46,818 nt of DNA from Candidatus Pacearchaeota archaeon (GTDB lineage: Archaea > Nanobdellota > Nanobdellia > Pacearchaeales > GW2011-AR1). The stretch covers positions 1 to 46,818 of the forward strand of contig JACPLR010000026.1 of assembly GCA_016186425.1 (NCBI GenBank), read 5' to 3'. The first letter of the stretch is position 1; each line of letters starts with the position of its first letter. The notes below the pieces were generated by a model. That model searched no databases, was not told the DNA's origin, and worked only from the letters and a program-made list of their open reading frames with translations. A program made the position numbers and the translations under genes. Below, in pieces: positions 35,013 to 42,899 of the stretch.

Positions 35013-35234
35013 TGAATCACTCCAATGATTTAATGGTTTAATATGTTAATGTTATAATTTTAAGAGTTTAACTTGGTAAGTTTACATATTTTCAAATTAT
35101 TTTCATAATCATAATTTAGCTGGACTATGGATGCTAAATTTAATAGTTATTATGATTATTTACATTATAGCAATCTTTAATAATTAGGCATTATAGTATT
35201 TTTATAATAAAAAAGAAGTTAAAATAATAAAAAG

Positions 35235-35675
35235 ATGGGAATAAAATACGAACATGCTCCGGATTTGCAATTTAAGGCTGAAGAAATTTCCAAACATGTT
35301 TTTCCGCATATTAAACTAGATAGAGTTAAGTGTTTTAGAAGCTACGGAAGCAGCTCGAGAGGCACTATAGCTCGCTGCCATGCTCTTGGCAAACTTATGC
35401 AACATACACTTAATGTTAAAGCACACTATACATTAGAATTCTTATCTGAAAGGTTTGATAAATTAAGCGAGGAGGAGAAAACAAAAGTGATAATTCATGA
35501 ATTAATGCATATTCCTAAAAGCTTTGGGGGCGGGTTTAAGCATCATGACTGGGTTTGCGATAAGAATATTAATATGTTTTATAAACAATATATGGCTTTA
35601 AAGATAAAAGATGTTAATATTGGCAATATAACTAATGAAACTGATAAAAAAACTGAAAATTGGTTTAGATGGTAA
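35235..35675 (+). CDS. putative zinc metallopeptidase, phage-metallopeptidase-like
   Basis: HExxH motif at residues 88-92 (IIHELMHIP) followed by GGGFKHHDW, where the His at 103-104 is the probable third ligand. N-terminal SRGTIARCHALGKLMQ fits the small archaeal/phage family with unassigned role (SprT-like in size and layout). 146 aa, cytoplasmic. It overlaps the DUF192 gene by about 40 bp in a different frame, indicating coupled translation. Confidence 0.75.
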   Translation: MGIKYEHAPDLQFKAEEISKHVFPHIKLDRVKCFRSYGSSSRGTIARCHALGKLMQHTLNVKAHYTLEFLSERFDKLSEEEKTKVIIHELMHIPKSFGGGFKHHDWVCDKNINMFYKQYMALKIKDVNIGNITNETDKKTENWFRW

Positions 35676-35994
35676 GCATATTGTAATAAATAATGTTTTT
35701 CTGGAAGATAAATTAGGCAAATTCATTGGCTTGATGTTCTCTGAAAGAGAAAAAGCCCAGATTTTGCTGTTTGAAATGCAGAGACCAAGTAGCATTCATT
35801 CTTTTTTTGTGTTTTGCCCCTTTATTGCTTTATGGTTGGATGATAAAAATCGCGTCGTAGAATTCAAAATTGTTAAACCATTTACATTTTCTGTTATTTC
35901 TAAGAAGAAGTTTTCAAAAATACTTGAGATTCCAATTTCCCGAAGACACTACGATATAGTGAAGCGTATCGTCGGAGAAAGGTTTAAAAACTAG
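35635..35994 (+). CDS. DUF192 protein (119 aa)
   Basis: GKFIGLMFSEREKAQILLFEM ... IHSFFVFCPFIALWLDDKNRVVEFKIVKPF is the DUF192 signature (GLMFR-like start, H-SFFV-FCPF-DVVWLD pattern). Function unknown. The start lies inside the metallopeptidase gene. A later in-frame start would cut into the fold. Confidence 0.8.
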   Translation: MKLIKKLKIGLDGKHIVINNVFLEDKLGKFIGLMFSEREKAQILLFEMQRPSSIHSFFVFCPFIALWLDDKNRVVEFKIVKPFTFSVISKKKFSKILEIPISRRHYDIVKRIVGERFKN

Positions 35995-36035
35995 ATTCCC
36001 CTCGTAAAATTATAATTTTAAAAGGAGGTTATGCA

Positions 36036-36158
36036 ATGGGAAGTATTTTAGTAAGAAATGTTGTTAAGAGAAAGCCAGGGTATCTTTACTATGTTGATGG
36101 AAAAGGCAATGTATGTGAAGCTAAGATGGCTAGAGGCGGCAAGAAAAAAAGAAGATAA
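36036..36158 (+). CDS. small conserved basic protein (40 aa)
   Basis: MGSILVRNVVKRKPGYLYYV followed by DGKGNVCEAKMARGGKKKRR. A strong ribosome binding site (AAGGAGGT, 36022-36029) precedes the ATG, which is unusual among the mostly leaderless genes here and decides the start. The compact beta-hairpin and basic tail suggest a nucleic-acid or ribosome-associated protein; I recall similar short proteins in DPANN genomes but no function. Confidence 0.7.
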   Translation: MGSILVRNVVKRKPGYLYYVDGKGNVCEAKMARGGKKKRR

Positions 36159-36159
36159 G

Positions 36160-36205
36160 TTTTCTTTGTGATTTTTATTTCTTTTTCACCTTTTTCTTTT
36201 TTTAT
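36160..36205 (+). terminator. T-rich terminator
   Basis: Multiple T tracts (TTTTCTTTGTG, TTTTTATTTCTTTTTC, TTTTTCTTTTTTTATAA) follow the 40-aa gene. Confidence 0.5.
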
Positions 36206-36349
36206 AATCTATTTATTTAAGTAAATTAAGTTTAAATTTTAGTATATGACTTCTAGAATATTCTAATCTCTATGATACTCAATAAAAATCAGAAACTTGC
36301 CTAGGATAAATTAGGGAGAGATATTGTATAGATTCAAGAATTTTTGTAA

Positions 36350-36541
36350 TTATATATCCATTGGTTTAGATAATCTTTCTAGTGATATAGGTCTTCTTGC
36401 ATTTCCTAATGCTTGATGTAATTCATTGCTTTTCCTAGATGCTTTACCATATCTTTTTTTACCTTCATCAGATTCTAAATATGTAATCATTTCTTCTCTT
36501 AATGCTAATTGCTCTGGTGTATACTCTCTTTCCTCTGCCAT
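36350..36541 (-). CDS. hypothetical protein (63 aa)
   Basis: MAEEREYTPEQLALREEMIT with two charged helices and a short C-terminal segment (PISLERLSKPMDI). A TATA-like TATATTTATA overlaps just upstream of the start and is shared with the divergent kae1 promoter. Unrecognised family. Confidence 0.5.
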   Translation of the reverse strand: MAEEREYTPEQLALREEMITYLESDEGKKRYGKASRKSNELHQALGNARRPISLERLSKPMDI

Positions 36542-36592
36542 ATATTTATACGGGTTAGATAAGTTTATAATATTTATAGTGGATTAAATATT

Positions 36593-37580
36593 ATGATCCT
36601 TGGAATTGAAAGCACGGCACACACATTTGGAATTGGAATTGTAAACAATGGAAAAATACTTTCAAATGTCAAAGATAGCTATACAACTGAGAAAGGGGGT
36701 ATAATACCAACAGATGCTGCTACACATCATAAACAAGTTGCAGAGAGTATTTTATATAAAGCACTTACTGAGGCTGGAATTAGTGAAAATGCTATTAAGA
36801 AAAAAATAAAAGCTTTCTCAAGGCCCTGGATTATCTCCGTGCTTGCTTGCTGGAATGCATTTTGCTAAAAAATTAGCTAAAGAAAATAATTTACCATTAA
36901 TTGGAGTTAATCATTGTGTTGCGCATTTGGAAATTGGGAAAGTTACAGGGACAAAAGATCCAGTACTATTATATGCAAGCGGAGCAAATACACAAATAAT
37001 TGCTTATGCTGGAGGTAAGTATAGGGTTTTTGGAGAGACTTTAGATATAGGTGTTGGGAATTTTATTGATACTTTTGCAAGATATGCTGGATTAGGTTTT
37101 CCAGGAGGTCCTAAAATTGCAAAAATAGTTGAGGAAAATAAGAACCCAGAATATTTGGAACTTCCTTATTCAATTAAAGGAATGGATGTTAGTTTTTCAG
37201 GAATGCTAACAAAATTGCAGCAGATGCTTAATTCTAAAAAATATAAACTTGAAGATTTGAGTTTCTCTTTACAAGAAACTGCTTTTGCAATGCTAGTTGA
37301 AGCTACTGAAAGAGCTTTAGCACATACTAGAAAAAAGGAATTAGTTATTGGAGGAGGGGTTGGATGTAATAAAAGGCTGCAGGAAATGTGTAAGATAATG
37401 TGTGAAGAGCGAAATGCTAAATTTTTTGCTCCTTCAAATGGTTTGTTAACTGACAATGGAGCAATGATTGGGTTTTTGGGTGAAGTAATGTTTAAAGCAG
37501 GAATTAAAGAAAAGAATATTGATAAAGTTGATATTATGCCAAGGCAGAGAACTGATGATGTTGAAGTTAGGTGGAAGTAA
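36593..37580 (+). pseudogene. kae1: kae1 / tsaD homologue with a frameshift
   Basis: Universal enzyme that makes the t6A37 modification of ANN-reading tRNAs together with Bud32/Cgi121/Pcc1. Frame 1 (36593-36820) gives [17 protein letters not shown] ... THHKQVAES ... KIKAFS. Frame 2 (36822-37580) gives [17 protein letters not shown] ... NHCVAHLE ... GGGVGCNKRL ... DNGAM. Relatives read AFSQGPGL here, so two bases of the Gln codon are missing around 36820. Removing base 36821 restores a 328-residue protein of normal length with metal ligands (HxxxH in NHCVAHLE) intact. Because the gene is normally essential, a sequencing error or programmed frameshift must be considered. Confidence 0.8.
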
Positions 37581-37786
37581 AGTGCTGGTAAATTAATTGA
37601 TAGCTAAGAAATATTTAAAAACTCTTTTTTTATCTTTATTAACTATGGTAAAAATTTTTGATTATAAAGAGATTATTAGAAACTTAAGATACATTCCAAT
37701 AACAAGGCTTAATCCTAGAAGATGTTCTTATGCAGTTTATAAGGCCTTTATAGGTCCTATAGGAAATTGCAGAAAAGATTATGAGC

Positions 37787-38613
37787 CTATCCACAAAGGC
37801 TCTTTTTCCAAACAATAATTCCACAAGCAAAATAGATTAATGCCAAATAATTATCTAATTTTTTATTCCATCTTATTAATAATCCTCTAAATCTATTTAT
37901 CCAGCTAGCAGTTCTTTCAACAACCCATCTTCTTGCTTTTTTCAAAAGTCTTTTTTCAAGTTGTTTCTTTTCTTCTCCTCTTGGGCGAAGATGCATGATA
38001 TATGATAACTCATTACATAAATCTTCAATTTCTTCGCCTTGATATCCTGCATCTAAATAGAGATGTTGTTTTCCTCTTTCAATTTTTTTGCGATTGAACG
38101 GAATACTCTCCATGGTTTTTCTGGCAAGTTTGCAGTCATGCCTGTTGGCTCCAGCAACAGCAATTCCGATAGGAATTCCATTTGCTTCTGTAAGAATACT
38201 TCTTTTTGCCCTTTTTTTGCCCTATCAGTTGGATTAGCTCCTGTTTCTTCCCCACCTAACGGAGCTTTTGTTGTAGAACCGTCGAGAGATTGCCATTTTA
38301 ACTGCAATCCCTTTACTTCATCATAAAACATTAATCCTCTCCACCAAAACTCAAAGAATACTCCTGCTTTTGCCCATTCCTGAAATCTTTTATGGGCTAC
38401 TGAATGCCTACAAATATCGGTATTATCTAATGTCTGCCATTGGCATCCTGTTCTCATAACAAAAAATATTCCATCCATTGCTTTTCTGTCGTCAATTCTT
38501 CTTTTATGGCATTTCAATGGATGATTATCAATTGGTTTAGGAATTATCTGCTTCATTTCTTCCCAAATAAAATCTGGAATTCTTCCACCATCGTCTTTGA
38601 CGATATATCCCAT
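37787..38613 (-). CDS. IS5-family DDE transposase, -1 programmed frameshift
   Basis: Frame 1 starts at 38613 (MGYIVKDDGGRIPDFIWEEM) and has the first catalytic Asp in SLDGSTTKAP. The continuing frame provides ILTEANGIPIGIAVAGANRHD, the second Asp in LYLDAGYQG and the Glu in WVVERTASWINRFR. The frames meet at a run of seven A (complement of 38212-38218, codons GCA AAA AAA GGG). Slippage by -1 there continues AGG GCA AAA AGA AGT and yields about 275 residues, a normal size. A-AAA-AAA is a classic slippery heptamer of IS elements. Confidence 0.88.
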
Positions 38614-38644
38614 TTTACCTCCTTTTTGATAATTTCATTTATTT

Positions 38645-38682
38645 CCAAGAATGAACTTTTTTCCTTCTATTCTCATTCTTGG
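38645..38682. repeat. 10-bp inverted repeat inside the IS, upstream of transposase
   Basis: CCAAGAATGA (38645-38654) and TCATTCTTGG (38673-38682) are perfect inverted copies around an 18-nt pyrimidine-rich loop. They lie between the transposase start (38613) and the right end. Either a transposase-binding site or a hairpin that limits read-in transcription. Confidence 0.6.
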
Positions 38683-39249
38683 CAAAGAGAGAAAAGAGAG
38701 AAAGTAAAAATCAGACTATATTTATAAATCTGTCGATTAATCAAAATTTTGTTAGAAATTATTTCCTATAGGGATAGGCTCTATGTTATTATTAAAATGA
38801 TTAGTGATGGAAATGACCGCTTGCCTTTATGGGATCCAAGAGAGTCTTTAACTAGAGAAGGAGAAATTTTGCAAAGATTTCAGGGATTAAATGGCATCCC
38901 CGAAGTTCTTGATTTTTACGATGAACATAGTGATAGTGAAGAAATGGTTTTAGTTAGAAGATATATTCACGGAAAGGTTATTCATTTTGGAGATAGAATT
39001 AAAGGAACAAAAATTCAACAAAGAGCAGAAGGAATAGTGAGAGAATTACATGATAATGGTTTTGTTGGGTTAAATTTAGTTTCTGAAAATTTAGTTTTAT
39101 CAAAAAATAATCCTTATATAATTGATCTCGGTAGTGCAGTTTCTTTGAGTGAAGATGAAGTTTCTCTAAGAAGATTTTCTGAATTAGCTTATAGAGACTT
39201 GAAAGATTTAGAAGCTCTTTGTGATTAATTTGCATTTTGTTCCCGTAAT

Positions 39250-39302
39250 GTTTATAAACCCCCTTTTTTATTGATTATCAGCCAATGATGTTAAAGTCAT
39301 GG
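39250..39302 (+). promoter_or_regulatory. TATA box and leader hairpin of the eL8 operon
   Basis: GTTTATAAACC (39250-39260) is a clear TATA box about 70 nt before the ATG, so the mRNA has a leader of about 45 nt. CCAATGA (39282-39288) can pair with TCATGG (39297-39302) with one bulged A. A Shine-Dalgarno GGAGG (39319-39323) precedes the ATG. Archaeal L7Ae can bind kink-turns in its own leader, but no canonical kink-turn is visible here. Confidence 0.45.
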
Positions 39303-39328
39303 ATTGATTAAATATTACGGAGGCCATA

Positions 39329-39628
39329 ATGGACTTCTATACAATTGTTGAAAAAGCAAAAAAAACCGGAAAAATTGAGAAAGGAACAAATGAAGTTACA
39401 AAAGCAATAGAAAGAGGAACTGCTAAATTAGTAGTTGCTGCTGCAGATGTTTCTCCAAAAGAAATTACACAGCATTTAAGCTATTTGTGCAAAGAAAAAG
39501 GAATAAAATACGGAGAAGTTGACAGCAAACAAAAATTAGGAATTTCAGTCGGAATCAGGGTTGCCTGCTCAAGTGTTGCGGTTATAGATTCTGGCGAAGC
39601 CGGAAATGACATTAAAAATTTAAAGTAA
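39329..39628 (+). CDS. rpl7ae: ribosomal protein eL8 (L7Ae)
   Basis: Kink-turn-binding protein of the large subunit, also a core of box C/D and H/ACA sRNPs and archaeal RNase P. The segments [24 protein letters not shown] (about 20-43) and [22 protein letters not shown] (about 66-87) are diagnostic: the first contains the RNA-contacting NE-K pair, the second the LG-x-x-x-G loop. 99 aa, slightly shorter than usual. First gene of an operon continuing to eL24. Confidence 0.95.
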   Translation: MDFYTIVEKAKKTGKIEKGTNEVTKAIERGTAKLVVAAADVSPKEITQHLSYLCKEKGIKYGEVDSKQKLGISVGIRVACSSVAVIDSGEAGNDIKNLK

Positions 39629-39651
39629 GGTATAAAAATTATTTTAAGAAA

Positions 39652-40077
39652 ATGAGCCAAGATATAAAACCATTAGAATTTGGAGAAGAAGAGCTTTACG
39701 ATAATAATGAATTTAGAAAAAATCAAATCTTAAGAGCTAGTTTTCCAGAATTTCTTAATCAAATCCCTATTATTAGGCTTAATAGAAAAGTAAAAGATAT
39801 AGCTGATGTTGTTGAAGTTGATGGTTATTATCGAATTGAAGAAGATGGATTGAATGTTGCAAGAAGGCAAATAAGAGAATATAGGGCTAAAAGTTTTGAA
39901 GATGCTGTTCAACAAGCAAAAAATGAAGGATTATTAAAAGGCATTATGGTTGAACAGCCTTTAACTCCTGAACAACTTTGTGTACTTAGATTAATTGGGT
40001 TTAATGAAGAAGAGAGAAATAAGGTGATTAGAGAACATAATGAATATTTGGATAAATTTTATAGCAAACTAATTTAA
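39652..40077 (+). CDS. hypothetical protein in ribosomal operon (141 aa)
   Basis: [20 protein letters not shown], then a probably helical protein with two halves ([20 protein letters not shown]-type strands near 52-70; a helical C-terminus [31 protein letters not shown]). No family recognised. It is 23 bp after eL8 and 1 bp before eS28, so it is a co-transcribed insertion into the usual eL8-eS28 pair. Confidence 0.6.
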   Translation: MSQDIKPLEFGEEELYDNNEFRKNQILRASFPEFLNQIPIIRLNRKVKDIADVVEVDGYYRIEEDGLNVARRQIREYRAKSFEDAVQQAKNEGLLKGIMVEQPLTPEQLCVLRLIGFNEEERNKVIREHNEYLDKFYSKLI

Positions 40078-40078
40078 A

Positions 40079-40378
40079 ATGGGATCTGATAAAGGGCAAA
40101 AGATGAAAGAAGTTAAAGAGCAAACAACTAAAAGATTAGATAGACTTGGTAGTGAGGAAGCTGTGCCTGCGGTTGTTGAGGAAATTCTTGGAAGAACAGG
40201 ATTTAGGGGAGAGGTTACTCAAGTAAAAGCAAAAATTCTTGATGGAAGAAATAAGGGAAGAAGCATGAGAAGAAATGTTAAAGGCCCTATAAAAATTAAT
40301 GATGTGCTAATGTTAAGAGAAACCGAGATTGAGGCAAGAAGAATAAGAAGCAAGGTTACAAAGGGGGTTTATACTTAA
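40079..40378 (+). CDS. rps28e: ribosomal protein eS28
   Basis: Small-subunit protein with the conserved beta-barrel [52 protein letters not shown] (about residues 40-90). The terminal [12 protein letters not shown] is the family hallmark. An N-terminal extension of about 30 residues makes it 99 aa rather than about 70. It follows the 141-aa gene by 1 bp and precedes the next by 1 bp. Confidence 0.93.
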   Translation: MGSDKGQKMKEVKEQTTKRLDRLGSEEAVPAVVEEILGRTGFRGEVTQVKAKILDGRNKGRSMRRNVKGPIKINDVLMLRETEIEARRIRSKVTKGVYT

Positions 40379-40379
40379 A

Positions 40380-40688
40380 ATGGTTGAATATGATGTTGAA
40401 ATTAATAGTTTGGATGAATTGAATCATTATTTTGAAATTGTTGAAACATTTTTTGGGCAGGTTAATGCGCATTCACTTAAGTTAAAATTGCCTTATGAAG
40501 ATGTTAATCATATTGGAGATAATTTTAAACCTTTAAAAAATTATTTTAAGAGAGCAAGAGATTTAGGATATTCTATAAAAGCTGAACAAATTGGTGAGCC
40601 AATTGGCGATCCATTTATAATTACTCATGTGACTTTTTCACACCCAGGTCTTGCTGAATTACTTGAAAGAGATAGGGAGGCTGCATAA
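40380..40688 (+). CDS. hypothetical protein, paralogue of next gene (102 aa)
   Basis: A small alpha/beta protein: HSLKLKLPYEDVNHIGDNFKPL ... YFKRARDLGYSIKAEQIGEP ... FIITHVTFSHP. The same layout is seen in the following gene (HSLIVKVKKSESDRLNDFLE ... MRKFGYHVISFDGDI ... ILHTLIIYH), so the two look like distant paralogues. Function unknown. Confidence 0.6.
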   Translation: MVEYDVEINSLDELNHYFEIVETFFGQVNAHSLKLKLPYEDVNHIGDNFKPLKNYFKRARDLGYSIKAEQIGEPIGDPFIITHVTFSHPGLAELLERDREAA

Positions 40689-40689
40689 A

Positions 40690-40992
40690 ATGCCTAACCA
40701 GATTTTAAGAGTTAAACATAATGGGGGGATTGAAGCTTTAAGGAAAAATTATTTAGAATTATTAAGCACGGACTTGTCAGCTAGAAATTATATGCCTCAT
40801 TCTTTAATTGTAAAAGTTAAAAAATCGGAAAGCGATAGGTTAAATGACTTTTTAGAAGAAGCTAATAAAATGAGAAAATTTGGTTATCATGTTATCTCTT
40901 TTGATGGAGATATTTTTCAAAATAATGCTGAAATTTTACATACCTTGATAATTTATCATTTTGCAAAGAACAATGGGGGTAAATTAAATTAA
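40690..40992 (+). CDS. hypothetical protein, paralogue of previous gene (100 aa)
   Basis: An earlier in-frame start at 40651 would overlap the preceding gene by 38 bp; the ATG at 40690, 1 bp after that stop, matches the spacing of the rest of the operon. MPNQILRVKHNGGIEALRKN then HSLIVKV and FGYHVISFDGDI share the pattern of the gene upstream. Unrecognised. Confidence 0.6.
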   Translation: MPNQILRVKHNGGIEALRKNYLELLSTDLSARNYMPHSLIVKVKKSESDRLNDFLEEANKMRKFGYHVISFDGDIFQNNAEILHTLIIYHFAKNNGGKLN

Positions 40993-40993
40993 A

Positions 40994-41191
40994 ATGCCAC
41001 AATGTTCATACTGCAAAAAACATTATGAAATTCCAAGAGGTCTGACTTTTGTTTTATCTAATGGAGAAATACTTTATTTTTGTTCTAGCAAGTGCAGAAA
41101 AAACTGGGGTATGGGGAGAAGATCTGATAAGATGAAATGGATAAGCAAGAGAAAAGACGAAGAGAAGTTTGTTGAGGAAAAGGCGGAGTAA
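40994..41191 (+). CDS. rpl24e: ribosomal protein eL24
   Basis: A zinc-binding protein: CSYCKKHYEIPRGLTFVLSNGEILYFCSSKCRKNW, with CxxC ... CxxxC, as in archaeal L24e. The tail SDKMKWISKRKDEEKFVEEKAE is typical. 65 aa, normal. Last gene of the operon. Confidence 0.94.
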   Translation: MPQCSYCKKHYEIPRGLTFVLSNGEILYFCSSKCRKNWGMGRRSDKMKWISKRKDEEKFVEEKAE

Positions 41192-41422
41192 GTTTTGAAT
41201 CATTGTAACTCTAAATTTCTTGTTTAAAGAAATTTAACCTGATTTAATAGCTGTTTAAATATTCAATGTTTATATCTAGATAATAGATTAATTATTATTT
41301 ATACTTTCAGATAAATTACAAATTTAGTTGGACATTGGACACTAAATTATTTGTATGCTTATTTAAGTTTATTAAAATTATACAATAACAATTTTTTTAA
41401 ACTGCTTTTGATTACATTCTTT

Positions 41423-41932
41423 ATGCCTGCTGATAAAATAAGTTTAGATAATGCAAAGCATGACAAGTTATTTTATTTTGTTGCAAATGTTGTCATTTTC
41501 AGAGAGGATGATGGAAGATGCTTGATTCTTAAGAGAAGTGAAAGCGAGAAAGTTCATCCTGGAAAGTATTGTGTTCCTGGAGGCAAGCTTGAATGGAGCA
41601 ATTTGAATATTGCAAAGCCAACAAGAATGAATGGAGAGGTTATTGATTTTGAAAATAGTGTTGAAGAGCTATTGAAAAGAGAAGTTTTAGAAGAAGCTGG
41701 AATTGAAATTAATGATAATTTAAAATATATTAACAGCGTGGCATTTGTAAGACCTGATGGCATTCCAGTTATTCTTGTGAAATTTGCAGCTAAATACAAA
41801 TCAGGAGATGTTAAGCTTGAAGATGGAAGCTTTACAGATCACGCATGGGTTAATCAGGATGAAATAAAAGATTACGATTGCATTCTCGGAGTTCATGCAG
41901 AAGTTGAAAAGACAATTGGGTTGTTTATTTAG
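41423..41932 (+). CDS. Nudix hydrolase (169 aa)
   Basis: Hydrolyses nucleoside diphosphates linked to another moiety. The Nudix box begins GGKLEWSN and ends LLKREVLEEAGIEI (RExxEExG). About 20 extra residues (LNIAKPTRMNGEVIDFENSV) are inserted between its first Gly and the acidic end. The preceding strand FVANVVIFREDDGRCLILKRSES is canonical. An upstream start (41351) lies in hydrophobic AT-rich sequence; the ATG at 41423 (MPADKISLDNAK) is preferred. Substrate unknown. Confidence 0.85.
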   Translation: MPADKISLDNAKHDKLFYFVANVVIFREDDGRCLILKRSESEKVHPGKYCVPGGKLEWSNLNIAKPTRMNGEVIDFENSVEELLKREVLEEAGIEINDNLKYINSVAFVRPDGIPVILVKFAAKYKSGDVKLEDGSFTDHAWVNQDEIKDYDCILGVHAEVEKTIGLFI

Positions 41933-41943
41933 TGAGGTTAGAT

Positions 41944-42279
41944 TTAATATTTAAATCTCTTTTCATAGTCTTTATGAGACATCCATTCTAGAATTAAACT
42001 TACAACTACTGCTTTTCCGCCTCGTATTGTGTAAATTAATCTCCAAGCATTTGGAAGGTCATATTTCCATAAATTTGATGCTCCATAATTTTTAATATAT
42101 TCTTTTGGTATAAGATTTTTAGGTATTTGTATGCCACAGAAAGCATTTTTTTCTATATTGTCCATTGCCTGATTTATGAAATTAAATAATTCTTTTTCTG
42201 AATTATCTCCATTTTCCAGCTTGTAAAAAGCTTTTTTCAAATTTTCATCAGCAAATCTTATTTCTGATGGCAGGATCAT
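41944..42279 (-). CDS. RelE/ParE-type toxin-like protein (111 aa)
   Basis: The C-terminal portion NLWKYDLPNAWRLIYTIRGGKAVVVSLILEWMSHKDYEKRF matches the archaeal RelE-fold family: central strand WRLIYTI and terminal H-x-x-YE-R-F. The N-terminal helices (MILPSEIRFADENLKKAFYKLENGDNSEKEL) are typical of the longer archaeal form. Its start codon lies directly at the left end of the IS200 element. Partner: the 99-aa gene on the other side. Confidence 0.75.
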   Translation of the reverse strand: MILPSEIRFADENLKKAFYKLENGDNSEKELFNFINQAMDNIEKNAFCGIQIPKNLIPKEYIKNYGASNLWKYDLPNAWRLIYTIRGGKAVVVSLILEWMSHKDYEKRFKY

Positions 42280-42899
42280 TACATACGTGGCAAGGATACC
42301 TCTGCTTTTAAGCAGAGTGAGGAATTGCCACCCTCAAAATTTAATTCTTCTAAGTTGTTAAAATAACTGAGGCTCTGTTGAGCCCCAGAATCTAAATTAT
42401 CAGATTTAGCATGAGCTATATTCTGAGGAGATAAAAAATGAATTTGACAAGTACTAAACACGCATTCGGACAAAATGCTTTCCATTTTGTTTGGAAGTGT
42501 AAATATGCCAAAGACCCTATGAAGTTTTATGGGGTTAGGATGGATTGTGAATTCTTTATTAGACAAGTCGCTTACAGACATGGATTCAAAATTTATGAAT
42601 TGCATATTGCTGTTGACCATATCCACTTGTTTGTTGAAATGCCGACTACTATGAGTGTTAGTAAAGCTTTGCAATTGTTCAAGGGGTATTCTGCCTACAA
42701 ACTTTTGCAGAAACATCCCTGGCTGAGAAATTATTTCACCAAAGGGCATTTCTGGAGTCCAGGAAAATTCTTTAGAAGTGTTGGAAATACAACTAGTGAA
42801 GCTGTTGAACATTATATCAGTTCTTCTCAACCTTGGCTTGATTTGTGATAACATTTTTTTATTTGGTGATACCTCGCCCTTTAGGGCGGGGTGATTCAT
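42280..42899 (+). mobile_element. IS200-type insertion sequence (620 bp)
   Basis: A single Y1 transposase is bounded by subterminal hairpins. The left one is CTCTGCTT-TT-AAGCAGAG (42300-42317) within outer arms GTGGCAA (42287-42293) and TTGCCAC (42325-42331). The right one is CCTCGCCCT-TT-AGGGCGGGG (42872-42891). TCAT precedes the left boundary (42276-42279) and ends the right boundary (42896-42899). IS200/IS605 elements do not duplicate their target, so the second TCAT is probably part of the element's own end. No tnpB is present. Confidence 0.85.
42438..42848 (+). CDS. tnpA: IS200/IS605 TnpA Y1 transposase
   Basis: HUH single-strand transposase. The HxH motif is in AVDHIHLFVEMP (about residues 58-69) and the catalytic Tyr in EAVEHYISSS (about 124). 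FHFVWKCKYAKD near the N-terminus and FTKGHFWSPGKFFRSVGNTT are conserved family segments. 136 aa is standard. The long antisense frame across it is a shadow. Confidence 0.92.
   Translation: MNLTSTKHAFGQNAFHFVWKCKYAKDPMKFYGVRMDCEFFIRQVAYRHGFKIYELHIAVDHIHLFVEMPTTMSVSKALQLFKGYSAYKLLQKHPWLRNYFTKGHFWSPGKFFRSVGNTTSEAVEHYISSSQPWLDL

Larger units (their letters stand above)
37783..38781 (-). mobile_element. intact IS5-family insertion sequence (999 bp)
   Basis: Terminal inverted repeats GAGCCTATCC (37783-37792) and GGATAGGCTC (38772-38781) match perfectly over 10 bp and imperfectly for a further 7. The element is flanked by TAT on both sides (37780-37782 and 38782-38784), a 3-bp target duplication. 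Removing it restores an open frame across the target gene. It carries one transposase with a probable -1 frameshift. Perfect ends and clean duplication indicate recent insertion. Confidence 0.9.
37645..39228 (+). pseudogene. protein-kinase-fold gene split by an IS5 element
   Basis: Exon-like parts 37645-37782 and 38785-39228 join in frame after removal of the IS and one TAT target copy, giving 193 aa. The junction reads NCRKDY-VIIKMISDG. The N-lobe has RRCSYAVYKA as a glycine-loop counterpart and the VIIK lysine. The C-lobe has RELHDNGFVGLNLVSENLVL (HxD region, with the usual catalytic Asp not evident) and YIIDLGSAV (DFG counterpart IDLG). It may have been a pseudokinase before the insertion. 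It follows kae1 by 65 bp, where Bud32 often sits, but HGDLT-type Bud32 motifs are missing, so that name is not applied. Confidence 0.75.

Noticed and set aside
37645-39228. Assigning the interrupted kinase as Bud32
   Set aside because: Position next to kae1 fits, but HGDLT-type and GAEA-type motifs are missing and the HxD region is degenerate.
39250-39302. Kink-turn autoregulatory element in the eL8 leader
   Set aside because: A small hairpin exists, but no canonical C-stem/3-nt bulge/GA-AG arrangement could be drawn.
42279-42899. 206-aa minus-strand open frame
   Set aside because: It lies entirely within the IS200 element antisense to the TnpA gene, whose HUH and Tyr motifs are clear; composition does not look like a protein.
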